Positions 26,541-35,800 of a stretch of 64,000 nucleotides of DNA are shown one piece after another (position 1 is the first letter of the stretch; the number at the start of each line of letters is the position of its first letter). This DNA is from DAOTYH01 sp034435015. GTDB taxonomy: Bacteria; Chloroflexota; Anaerolineae; Aggregatilineales; UBA3940. A model generated the notes under the pieces. That model did no database searches. It worked only from the letters and a program-made list of their open reading frames with translations, and was not told the DNA's origin. Where the stretch lies: the NCBI GenBank assembly GCA_034435015.1, contig DAOTYH010000051.1:1-64000 (forward strand), in the 5' to 3' direction. The position numbers and the translations under genes were made by a program.

Positions 26541-27434
26541 CTACCGCTTAGGGTTCTGGAGGGGGCGGTTGGCCTCCAGATAAATGAACCAGCCAAAACG
26601 TCCCATGAACCAGTTGCCAAAGCGGCGCTGGAGGCTGTGGGGAATGATCCGGCCAACCAAATAACGATTGACAAAAGCACTGCCGGGGATGTGAGTAGCG
26701 TTGTCAGTCAGCTCGATGCGGATGTTCTCGAAGTCGGAGAAGTACTCACGCATCTCCTCGATCGTCAGGTGGCGGGCGAAGTAGCCATCCGTCTCGTGAC
26801 GCAAAATATCGTTGTAACTGTAGCGCAGAAATTCCCCTTTCAGGATACCGCGTACCAGCCCGGCGTTCATCCAGTTGCGCATAGCGTGCCGGTGATAGAC
26901 CATGATCTTGATCTCCCCGCCCGGCTTGACCACCCGATAAATCTCCCGCACAGCCTGTGCCATGTCAGCTGTGACGTGTATCACACCCCATGACCAGACA
27001 AGGTCAAATGAGGCATCGGCAAACGGCAGTTTCTCCGCATCAGCCTGAATGATATTCCCCTTCAACCCCAGTGCATCAAAGCGCCGCCGCGTCATACGTA
27101 CGGCCATTGAAGTCAGGTCAATAGCCGCGACATCCAGCCCCTGCTGGGCCATTGTTGCCGCAGTAGCGCCCATGCCACAGCCGATCTCCAGCACACGCTG
27201 TCCCCGCCGGGCGGCGTAGTTTAGCTGACGGTTAAACACCGGTTCTGCGGGGTAGTCAGGATGTCCGAAGTGGGCGTGAGAGCGAATGAAGCGCTCATCA
27301 ACTGCCGCGTAGAACTCAGGCGTCCCCGGCTGGTGAGGGATGGTATGTTCCCAGTCGTAGGTCATGGGGTTGGTTTCCCACCACTGCCGATTGTGTGCTT
27401 GCAGGGTGTCATGATCCATGTCGGGTATGGTCAT
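26541..27434 (-). CDS. Class I SAM-dependent methyltransferase, tandem paralogue B
   Basis: 297 residues. SAM motif I is VLEIGCGMGATAATMA, followed by AIDLTSMAVRMTRRRF, and the post-I LVWSWGVIHVTADM with RVVKPGGEI. A long C-terminal region (about 190-297) contains the cap-like EYFSDFENIRIELTD. It is very similar over its full length to the gene just upstream, with the shared start MTIPDMDHDTLQ. A difference is V for the second His in the GVIHHTAD of the paralogue. The gap to the GT4 gene is 12 bases. Substrate unknown. Confidence 0.85.
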   Translation of the reverse strand: MTIPDMDHDTLQAHNRQWWETNPMTYDWEHTIPHQPGTPEFYAAVDERFIRSHAHFGHPDYPAEPVFNRQLNYAARRGQRVLEIGCGMGATAATMAQQGLDVAAIDLTSMAVRMTRRRFDALGLKGNIIQADAEKLPFADASFDLVWSWGVIHVTADMAQAVREIYRVVKPGGEIKIMVYHRHAMRNWMNAGLVRGILKGEFLRYSYNDILRHETDGYFARHLTIEEMREYFSDFENIRIELTDNATHIPGSAFVNRYLVGRIIPHSLQRRFGNWFMGRFGWFIYLEANRPLQNPKR

Positions 27435-27470
27435 TTGCTCACTCCGTGTGAGGCGATTGCCTGTTTTGAA

Positions 27471-28358
27471 TCACTGCCTGTTGGCGGGACGGTTGGCCTC
27501 AAGGTACATGAAACGCCCAAAGTGTGTCATGATCCAGTTATCCCAGCGCTGTTTGAGGCGGCGGGGTATGATTCTGCCTGTGAGGTATTGATCCACCAGC
27601 CTGTTGCCGGGAATATGAGTCGCTGAATCAGTCAGCTCGATGCGGATATTTTCGAAGGCTGAAAAGTACTGGCGCATTTCTTCTTTAGTCAAGTGGCGGG
27701 CAATGTAGCCGTCGCTGACCTCACGCACAATATCGTTATACTTCTTGCGCAAGAACTCGCCCTTAAGAATGCCCCGCATCAAACCCATTTCCATCCAGTT
27801 GTGCATAGAATCTCGGTAGTATACCATGACTTTGACCTCGCCGCCCGGCCTGAGGACACGGTAGATTTCATTGACAGCCTGTGCCATGTCGGCCGTATGA
27901 TGGATCACACCCCATGCCCACACCAGATCAAACGAGGCATCTCGGAAGGGCAGTCTTTCGGCGTCTGCCTGCAGGATATTTCCATCCAGCCCCATTAGGG
28001 TGAACCGTTGCTTTGTCATACGAACAGCAGTCGGTGTGATGTCAATAGCAGTGACATCCAGTCCCTGTTGGGCCATCGCAGCGGCTACAGCGCCCATGCC
28101 GCAACCGATCTCCAGCACGCGCTGTCCCCGCCGTGCCTGATAGTTGATCTGTCTAGCGAAAATAGGCTCAGCAGGATAGTTGGGATGCCCGAAGTGGGCG
28201 TGGGCGCGGATGAACCGCTCATCAATGGCGGCGTAGAACTCCTTTGTGCCCGGTTCCACCTGAAGCGTGCCCTGCCACTCGTAGGTCATGGGGTTGGTGT
28301 CCCACCACCGGCGGTTATGTTCTTGAAGGGTGTCGTGATCCATGTCTGGGATGGTCAA
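27471..28358 (-). CDS. Class I SAM-dependent methyltransferase, tandem paralogue A
   Basis: 295 residues, the first gene of the minus-strand glycosyl/methyl unit. Motif I VLEIGCGMGAVAAAMA, then ALKQRF-type helix, WAWGVIHHTADM and RVLRPGGEV are intact. Full-length similarity to the downstream gene shows a recent tandem duplication. The two are 36 bases apart. About 110 bases separate its start from the NERD-kinase stop upstream; I see no terminator there. It probably acts on a small molecule or glycan, but this is inference. Confidence 0.85.
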   Translation of the reverse strand: MTIPDMDHDTLQEHNRRWWDTNPMTYEWQGTLQVEPGTKEFYAAIDERFIRAHAHFGHPNYPAEPIFARQINYQARRGQRVLEIGCGMGAVAAAMAQQGLDVTAIDITPTAVRMTKQRFTLMGLDGNILQADAERLPFRDASFDLVWAWGVIHHTADMAQAVNEIYRVLRPGGEVKVMVYYRDSMHNWMEMGLMRGILKGEFLRKKYNDIVREVSDGYIARHLTKEEMRQYFSAFENIRIELTDSATHIPGNRLVDQYLTGRIIPRRLKQRWDNWIMTHFGRFMYLEANRPANRQ

Positions 28359-28470
28359 CGTATCGCTCCTGAGCGTCTTGAGCTTCTGCCCTATTGAGCC
28401 GATGTATTATGCACCAAAGCTGTCATTTTCCCAAACCTGTTAGAGGCATGTCAGCCGGGTGAGTCATGTG

Positions 28471-29841
28471 TTACCCCACGGCTCTCAAGTCTTCCAGTGC
28501 TTCGCTCATGCCGCTGTACCGCTCTGCGGGGAGCAGAGCGCACATCCGCCCAACGATAGCATCCAGCGCCGCGGGCAGGTCAGGCTTAAGCCGAGAAGGC
28601 AGACACGGCAGTCCATTATGGGCGAAGACATCTCCTAGCTTCTCGTAGGGCGGCTGACCGGTCAACAGCTCAAACAGGACAATGCCCAGGGCATACAAGT
28701 CTGAGCGTTCGGAGGCGGCGCCTGCATCGTACCATACTTCGGGGGCTAAGTAACGCGGATCGAGACGCCGGCCAACCCGTGTGGCTATCGTTTCCATCTT
28801 ATCGCCTGATACCCGTGCGCAGTCAAAGTTGACCAGCTTGATCGGCCCCTCGTGAGGGATGATGATGTTGTCTGGCCGAATGTCCCGATGGATCACCCCC
28901 TGACTGTGGACATAAGCCAGCCCTTCACAGGCCTGCCTGACAATATCTAACGCGCGTTCCAGTGTGAACCCCTCTCCTGCGTCCAGCAGGCCGCGCAGTG
29001 AATACCCATCTATCCAATCCAGCGGCAAGACATATTTGTTGTCTTCCCAGGGGAATGGCATGTAGGCCCGTACAATGTTGGGGTGTCCCTCCAGCCGATG
29101 CAGGGCATTCGCGTCACGCAATAGGTGTCTTTCTTGTTTGTGGCGCGTCTCAGGGTCAGCATACACGTCAAAGCTGTAGACTTTGAGGGTAAACCGATTC
29201 CGGGTCTCGATCAGGGAGTGGGTGGCCATCAAAGTCGTGTACAGGTCGTTTCTGCCTATTGTTTCCAGCACACGGTACTGTCCGATCTCATGATGGCGGT
29301 GTAAGGGGCCAAAATGTTCTAGGATCGCCCTGTCAATGAGCGGCCCTAGTTCCGTGATCGGCTTGGCATGGATAGGCAGACAGCGAGGGTCAGAAAAATA
29401 AGCCGGCGCCCTGTCCAGCGTGAGCACCCGGTCAGCCTGTTCATCGTTCAGCAGGATTTGCGCTCGGTTGTCGGTCAACAGGATAACAGGCTGTACCCAC
29501 ACGTGCCCCAGTTGAGGGTTGGCTCTGCGGAGGTGGTCAGCTACAACTTTGGCCTTTTTGTTGCTGAGAGGGATCGGGCTTCTGTAGATTGCACCCGATT
29601 CCAGCTCCCACTCATAGGCATTTCCCCGGATCGTTCCCCGGTATCCTTTGACCTCAACCACATAGACGGCATACTGCCCCGTCACGATCATGTCATATTC
29701 GTAAGGCAATCCTGAGCGTGCAGGTAGCTCCAGGTTGTGGTAGATGTAGATGTCATCCCCCGTCAGATTCGCGGCGAGATAGGCAATTGCTTCACGCTCG
29801 CTCTCATTTTCTGGGTAGCCAATAGCACGCACAATCGCCAT
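28471..29841 (-). CDS. NERD nuclease-like domain fused to a Ser/Thr protein kinase
   Basis: 456 residues. The N-terminal NERD domain (about 15-135) keeps the nuclease-like residues D50, E63 and K65 (VVEVKG). The kinase domain covers about 188-456. It has a glycine loop reduced to ETIGRNDLYTT, the ATP lysine in LKVY (K220), HRDIRPDN (318-325) and APE (366-368). The magnesium DFG is replaced by DCA (340-342). The last third has the usual kinase helices. There is no membrane segment. It lies 39 bases downstream of the beta-grasp membrane protein and is probably co-transcribed. NERD-kinase fusions occur in PglW of BREX type 2 phage defence, but that protein is far larger. Function here unknown. 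Confidence 0.85.
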   Translation of the reverse strand: MAIVRAIGYPENESEREAIAYLAANLTGDDIYIYHNLELPARSGLPYEYDMIVTGQYAVYVVEVKGYRGTIRGNAYEWELESGAIYRSPIPLSNKKAKVVADHLRRANPQLGHVWVQPVILLTDNRAQILLNDEQADRVLTLDRAPAYFSDPRCLPIHAKPITELGPLIDRAILEHFGPLHRHHEIGQYRVLETIGRNDLYTTLMATHSLIETRNRFTLKVYSFDVYADPETRHKQERHLLRDANALHRLEGHPNIVRAYMPFPWEDNKYVLPLDWIDGYSLRGLLDAGEGFTLERALDIVRQACEGLAYVHSQGVIHRDIRPDNIIIPHEGPIKLVNFDCARVSGDKMETIATRVGRRLDPRYLAPEVWYDAGAASERSDLYALGIVLFELLTGQPPYEKLGDVFAHNGLPCLPSRLKPDLPAALDAIVGRMCALLPAERYSGMSEALEDLRAVG

Positions 29842-29880
29842 GTTACGCCCCCCTGACGAAACCTCCTATTCCCTGACTCA

Positions 29881-30924
29881 TCAGCGGAGATAGTCGAATT
29901 CGGTCATGTACAGATGGTCGCCCGGTGCAATTATGCCGCTCTCCCGCCAGAAGACATCGCCGCCCAACATAATGGTAACTTCCCATTCGACAGACTCACC
30001 CGTACATGAATATGGGTACTCAATCTCGACCAGATAGTGTCCTTCAGGGGCTTTTTGCCAGTCCCAGAAGATGTTTTCAACCGGCGCAGTCCGGCCCTCG
30101 CACGAATTGCCGTCAAACTCCAGCCTGCCTCCGGAAACCGAGATCGGGTTGCCGGAGAAAACCACCTCATCCTCGCCCCTGAACACGTATAGATCAAGAT
30201 CGGCCCTTCCTTCCCACCGTAATGTGACCTGAATACTGCCACTGCTGAGAGGCGGCTCAGGCGGGATTGGCGGCGCGTATTCAGGAGGTTCGGTTGATTG
30301 TCGGGATGGCTCAGGGGGCAAGGGGGATTGTTCGTTCAACGGCTCAGGCTGAGGGGCGGGCGGTGCAGGGGTTGAAGGGTTGAACCACCCTGAGGCGACA
30401 GCGACAATGAGCAATGTGATCACCGTTCCTAATATCACTGCTCCGCCGCCTAAGGCCAGAGACAGTGTAGAACAGCGGCAACCAGTTGCTTTTTGAAGCC
30501 GAGCCTGCAATTTCTGGAATTCAGGGTCTCTGGCGTGTGTCTTTCTGAGGGTATCTCCCAGCTCTTCGAGCTTCTGTTTGGCGAGGTCTTCCAGTTTTTC
30601 TTTGATGTGGTCTTTTATCTCGTCTTTGAGTTTTTCGATCAACTTCCAGATGATTCGTGCTTCAGGGCTGACAAGCTGAAGCACCTCACCTTCCTGTACG
30701 CCGATCTGACGGAGGGTCTGATCGAGCGGCAGGGCCTGGTTGGTCAGGCTCCGGATCAGGTCATAGTGTATCGGGCCGCCTGACAGGCTGTAACGGGGCA
30801 GGCCATATTTGTCTACCAGCCACTCAATCACGGCTGAGGCAGTCGCATCGGGGTTGAAGCGCTGTGAAAACCGTTCATCCCGAACCCGATCTTCGATCAC
30901 CAGTGAAATAAAGTTGACGCTCAC
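29881..30924 (-). CDS. Beta-grasp (YukD/ubiquitin-like) membrane protein
   Basis: 347-residue protein from the GTG at 30924, which has GGAGG eight bases upstream. Order: an N-terminal ubiquitin-like fold (about 1-82) as in YukD/EsaB-type proteins, a charged helical stretch (about 85-145) rich in Lys and Glu, a short CRC, one membrane segment (about 157-180), a Pro-rich linker (185-225), and a beta-rich extracytoplasmic domain (228-347) with VTLRWEGRADLDLYVFRGED, split by a disulfide-like pair of cysteines. Starts at 30975 and 30939 are open; the 30975 ATG falls in a TACAAT box that may be the promoter. It is the first gene of a unit with the NERD kinase. The domain assignment to a ubiquitin-like fold is by pattern only. 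Confidence 0.65.
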   Translation of the reverse strand: MSVNFISLVIEDRVRDERFSQRFNPDATASAVIEWLVDKYGLPRYSLSGGPIHYDLIRSLTNQALPLDQTLRQIGVQEGEVLQLVSPEARIIWKLIEKLKDEIKDHIKEKLEDLAKQKLEELGDTLRKTHARDPEFQKLQARLQKATGCRCSTLSLALGGGAVILGTVITLLIVAVASGWFNPSTPAPPAPQPEPLNEQSPLPPEPSRQSTEPPEYAPPIPPEPPLSSGSIQVTLRWEGRADLDLYVFRGEDEVVFSGNPISVSGGRLEFDGNSCEGRTAPVENIFWDWQKAPEGHYLVEIEYPYSCTGESVEWEVTIMLGGDVFWRESGIIAPGDHLYMTEFDYLR

Positions 30925-30990
30925 AATAGATGCCTCCATGTGGCTTAACAGGCCCAAGCCCGTCAGTATCTCCATTGTACTACCGAAGGA

Positions 30991-31021
30991 ATCAAAAAGA
31001 GACAGCCATCGGGCTGTCTCT
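30991..31021 (-). terminator. Rho-independent terminator of lpdA
   Basis: On the minus strand AGAGACAGCC pairs with GGCTGTCTCT (10 bp, arms 31021-31012 and 31007-30998) around a 4-base loop, followed by TTTTTGAT. It lies 20 bases past the lpdA stop. Confidence 0.92.
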
Positions 31022-31041
31022 TCAACTTAGCGTTGCTTCAG

Positions 31042-32448
31042 CTAGATATGGATGTAGTCTGACACGATCCCGTGCGCCGCTTCCATCAACACTTCGCTGA
31101 GTGTCGGATGGGTGTGAACATTGCGGGCGATCTCCTCGGCGGTCAGCTCGGCATTGTGGGCCAGCGTGTATTCGGGCAACAGTTCGGATACATCCGGCCC
31201 GATCATATGGCCGCCTAAAATTTCGCCGTATCTTGCATCCACAATGAGCTTGACAAAGCCCTGATAGTCGCCCAGCCCCAGTGCCTTGCCGTTGGCCTGA
31301 AATGGGAATTTGGCCACCTTGATCTCATAGCCGGCGGCTTTGGCCTCTTCCTCAGTGTAACCAAAGCTGGCAATCTGCGGCTGGCAATAGGTAGCCCGCG
31401 GCATCATCTTGTAATCGAGCGTGACGGTTGGATGTCCTGCAATTGTCTCTGCCGCTACAATGCCCATGGCACTGCCCACATGGGCCAGCATCAGCTTGCC
31501 TGTTACATCACCGATGGCATACACGTTGGGAACATTAGTCCGCATGTGGTCATCCACCTCAATGGCTCCAGTACGTTCATTCAGCCTGACCCCCAGCTTT
31601 TCCAGTCCGAAGCCTTCAACGTTGGGAGCAAAGCCGATGGCGACCAGCACCTGTTCAGCCTCGATAGTTTCTTGGCCCTGCGGGGTGGACACGGTGACCA
31701 CGGCGCCGTTTGCTTTCCGCTCGATTGTCTCTACGCGTGCGCTGGTCAGCACCTTGACGCCCATCTTCTCGTAGGCCTTGCGCAGTTCGGCGCTGACTTC
31801 CGCATCCTCCAGCGGAGCGATCCGATCCATCATCTCAACCAGCGTTACCTGAGTGCCATAGTTTTGCCACACGTAGGTAAACTCAAGCCCCAGTGCACCT
31901 GCCCCGACGACAACTGCCTGTTTGGGGACCCGGTCAGACAGGATGGCGGGCAGGTAGGACACAATCAGGTTGTCCTTATCAAGCTCCACGCCCGGAATAG
32001 AGCGGGGGTGGGAGCCGGTGGCGATCACCAGATTCTTGTAGGTGAGCGTCTCCTCGCCGCCTGCATTTAGTGACACAGTCAGGGTTCTGCCGTCCACAAT
32101 CGTGCCCCATCCCTCGTAGGTGTCAATTTTATTTTTCTTCATGAGGAACTGGACACCTTTCACCAGCCGACCGCTGACCTGACGACTGCGCTGGAAGGCG
32201 GCGCTGAAGTCCAGCTTAAGGTTGTCAAAGCTGAAGCCAAACTCTTTGGCCCGATGTTGCAGGGTATGGGCCAGCTCCGCATTCTTGAGAAGCGCCTTCG
32301 AGGGAATACAGCCGACGTTCAGACATACGCCGCCCCAATATTCCTTCTCTACGATGGCAGTCTTGAGGCCAAGCTGGGCCGCACGGATGGCGCATACATA
32401 TCCCCCCGGCCCTGCGCCGAGAACAATGACATCATAATCCTTTGTCAT
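31042..32448 (-). CDS. lpdA: Dihydrolipoyl dehydrogenase
   Basis: FAD disulfide oxidoreductase that reoxidises dihydrolipoamide of 2-oxoacid dehydrogenase or glycine cleavage complexes with NAD+. 468 residues. The FAD-binding GAGPGG (11-16), the redox-active pair in CLNVGCIPSK (C42, C47), the NAD region VVVGAGALGLEF, and the C-terminal HTHPTLSE with the catalytic His-Glu are present. An AAGGAG site sits seven bases before the ATG. The gene is transcribed alone and ends in a strong terminator; no E1, E2 or gcv gene is adjacent, so the partner complex lies elsewhere. Confidence 0.95.
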   Translation of the reverse strand: MTKDYDVIVLGAGPGGYVCAIRAAQLGLKTAIVEKEYWGGVCLNVGCIPSKALLKNAELAHTLQHRAKEFGFSFDNLKLDFSAAFQRSRQVSGRLVKGVQFLMKKNKIDTYEGWGTIVDGRTLTVSLNAGGEETLTYKNLVIATGSHPRSIPGVELDKDNLIVSYLPAILSDRVPKQAVVVGAGALGLEFTYVWQNYGTQVTLVEMMDRIAPLEDAEVSAELRKAYEKMGVKVLTSARVETIERKANGAVVTVSTPQGQETIEAEQVLVAIGFAPNVEGFGLEKLGVRLNERTGAIEVDDHMRTNVPNVYAIGDVTGKLMLAHVGSAMGIVAAETIAGHPTVTLDYKMMPRATYCQPQIASFGYTEEEAKAAGYEIKVAKFPFQANGKALGLGDYQGFVKLIVDARYGEILGGHMIGPDVSELLPEYTLAHNAELTAEEIARNVHTHPTLSEVLMEAAHGIVSDYIHI

Positions 32449-32840
32449 GAGAACTCCTTTTCATTCGCGCAAAGGTGCAAGATCGCTCAGTACTAGAGCA
32501 TAGAATAGCCATCATGACCAGTCGTAGCTTAATTTTAGTGTGGGAGGGGGTTGATTTCCAACCTCCTCACCAAATTGCAAAGCAAAGCTCCTGCCAAGGC
32601 TGTCTCTTGTAGTGCGGAATTCCTATTGCTATGGCTGTCTTGTTTTCTGCTATAATGAGGGTAGGCAGAGGTGGGGGCGTCTGTCTTCTTGGTCTTTTCC
32701 CCGTATGGCGGGAGGCTCTGCAGGATAGACAGCCCAGAGCTTTGTACCTTGACAATTGAGCGGCTAGATGCGGTCCTAGTGAGCGCCTCATGCGCTGACA
32801 CTGCCTTGTTGAACTTATTGAACTTTATGAGAGGTCGCTT
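32449..32840. other. Intergenic region with a leader to the TadE-like operon
   Basis: 392 bases between lpdA (-) and the large envelope gene (+) with no convincing gene. It holds the lpdA upstream region and, on the plus strand, a promoter-like TATAAT at 32651-32656. The following 180 bases show pairing potential, such as GCAGAG with CTCTGC and CTGTCT with AGACAG, both between about 32670 and 32750. I do not recognise a known riboswitch. Confidence 0.5.
32626..32656 (+). promoter_or_regulatory. Candidate promoter of the envelope operon
   Basis: TTGCTA (32626-32631) and a perfect TATAAT (32651-32656), 19 bases apart. The predicted leader is about 180 bases. Confidence 0.45.
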
Positions 32841-35800
32841 ATGATGCAGATGCAATTATCTCGACCTACAGGCAAAAGACGAGCGCAGGCGCTGGTTGAG
32901 TTCTCACTCACCGCGCTGGTTTTTCTTCTGTTGCTCGTCATGATCATTGAGATAGCCCGTATTCTACAGGCCTATATTACCGTACAGCATGCCGCCCGAA
33001 TGGGTGCGCGTTACGCTGTCACGGGGCAGTGGCTTGAGAAGTACGGGAGTAACCCATTGGCAGGGTGGAATCCCTCTTCGACTAATCCCCTGATGCACAT
33101 TCCCCCCTGCTGGCCGCGCTTCCCCGATGATCCGACAGGCGGCGGGACCCCTCCAGGCTTGCCCTACTATGAGCCGTATCGTAACGCGCGTACCTGCTCC
33201 ATAGAGGAAGTCACGATCATCGCGATGGCCGGCTTGAACCTCAACCCGCTTGCCCTGCCCGGTCAGCCCAACTACTATCAGGTGGTGGTGAGCGGAGTGG
33301 GTGATCCGGTGAACCCCTCCAATACTTTCCAGCGGGGCTTTGCGGCTGGGGACCCGATCCTGATCTCCCACCCTGAATATGCGATTTACACCCAGCAGAC
33401 TATTCCTTACTCGGCCTATGGCTATCCCACTCCCAGCGGAACCTCTGCCTTGATCCGAGGCTTCGGCGGCAAGCCCCAGCAGAAAGTGGTGGTGCAGATT
33501 GAGTATCGCGTCCCTATTGTCACGCCGATCCTGAGTGCCATCGCCCCTTCGGTCAGGGTCACCGGCACAGCCATCATGACCAACGAGTCGTTTGGCAGTA
33601 CCGGCCTACAGCGTGAAGCTATCCTGCCGCCCGAACTGCCGCCCGTTCCTACCCTTGGCTCTCCGACACCCCCTGATCTGGTGGTGACGAATATCGCTTT
33701 TGTCACACCCCCTCCGCCCAACCCTGTGGCAGGCTCGATTGTCCCCATGCAGGTCACGGTCAGTAATCAGGGGCAGGTCAATGCAGTGCCATCCACTCCG
33801 ATTACTGTCAAGCTCTACGCTTACCCAGTGGGGAGCGAGCCGCCGATCATGGCGCCGCTCAGCGGCGGGCAGGTGATCGGTACCGCAACGATTAACCGGT
33901 TGCTGTTTGGTGAGACGGCGACTTTGTCGGTCAACGCGATCTTCCCTGTGACAGGCGAGTTTGCGGTCTACGGGTGGATTGATACTGAGGATGTGGTGAA
34001 CGAGGCCGGTACAGGGTCAGAGGCCAACCCGATACGCGAATCAAACAACGTCTATAAGATGGAGACGACCGTCACTATCGAGGCCAGCTCCGATCTGGCA
34101 GTCGTCTCTAAGACGGTCAGCAATAACACACCCAGCCCCGGCAGTCAGATTACCTACACCGTTGTTGTGCGGAATAACGGCCCTACTGCCGCTACAGGGG
34201 TTGAAGTCAACGAGAATATGCTGGCTGCAGGGCTGACCTATGTCTCAAGCACGGCCAGCATTGGTTCGTATGACCCTGCTACCCGGAAGTGGACGATTGG
34301 TACGCTGGCCGCCGGGCAGTCAGCCACGCTCCAGTTGACGGTGAGTGTCAATTCGGGCACGGACGGCCAGATACTGACCAACACGGCTACGATCACCAAT
34401 ACTGCTCCTGGCCAGCCTGACCCTGTTCCCTCCAACAACAGCAGTGCGCCGCTGTCCATTGCAGTGGGCGGGGTTGATCTGCGTGTCCAGAAGACGGTCA
34501 GCAACAACCGGCCCAACCTGAACGAACAGACAACCTATACGATCACAGTAACCAATCTCAGCGCTAACACGGCCACCGGTATCAGTGTCAGCGATGCGTT
34601 GCCGTCAGCCGTCTCGTTTGTCTCGGCGTCACCGGAATGCAGTAACGCTGGTGGCACTGTGACGTGTAACTTAGCCAGCCTCGCAGGAGGCGCCAGCTAT
34701 AACTTCACGATCACCGTCCAATTGATTGATCCGGCGGGCGGGAATCCGATCACCAACACGGCCTCACTTGCGGCTGTGACACAGTCTGACCCGAACCCTG
34801 CCAACAATCAGGGGAGTGTAGATATTACCATCCCCAGCGTTGATCTGCGGGTAACCAAGACTGTTGATAACAACACCCCGCCTGCTGGCGGTCAGGTCAA
34901 CTTCACTATTCGGGTGACCAACCCCAGCCTTGACACAACAGCAACCAACGTGATAGTCAATGATCTCCTGCCGTCCGGCCTGACCTACGTTTCCAGCTCG
35001 ACCAGCCCCTCAGGGACAACCTACAACAGCGCTACCGGCGTATGGACGGTTGGCACGCTTGGCCCCAGCCAGACGGCTACCCTGTTGATCCGCGCCAATG
35101 TCGCATCGGGGTTGGCCGGCGGTACAGTGATCAACAATACGGCGACTGCTACAGCCTACCAGTTCGATCCGAACACGACGAACAACACAAGCGTTGCCCC
35201 GCTCACGATCACCAATGTGGCCGATCTGAACCTGACGGTTGTTGAGACATCGGGCATCTACTCGGCGGATCGAAACGGCACGGTGCGCTACCGCTTCACG
35301 ATCACCAATCAGGGGCCGAACCCGGCCACTAATGTCCGGGTGACAGTAGGCGTCACGCCGGCGGGCAGTTTGACGTATTCGACCCATACAGCCGACTCGG
35401 GCACGAGCTACGCCAGCGGCACCGGCATTTGGACGATTGGCAACCTGGCGGTAGGCGCAACGAAGACACTCACTATTACTTATACCGTCAATGCCAACCC
35501 CGGCACCGGCATCGGTATAGGCGGTACCTCCCTCCGTAATGAGGTAGACCCTGATCCTACAGACGACACAGCCGTGATCGGGCTTTTCGTCCGGCTGTTC
35601 ATCAATGCGGGTAACCAGAATAACAGCTCCTGTCAGGGCAACGTGGTCTGGAATGGTATTACGTGGATTCAGAACCAGCCTTATACACCGGGGAGCTGGG
35701 GCTACTCCGGTGTGGTAACTCTGAAGAACGGCTACACCTCCCCGGTCATTGATGCGCCTACCGGCGGCTATACGGGCGATGCGAGCGGCCGCCAGAAGCT

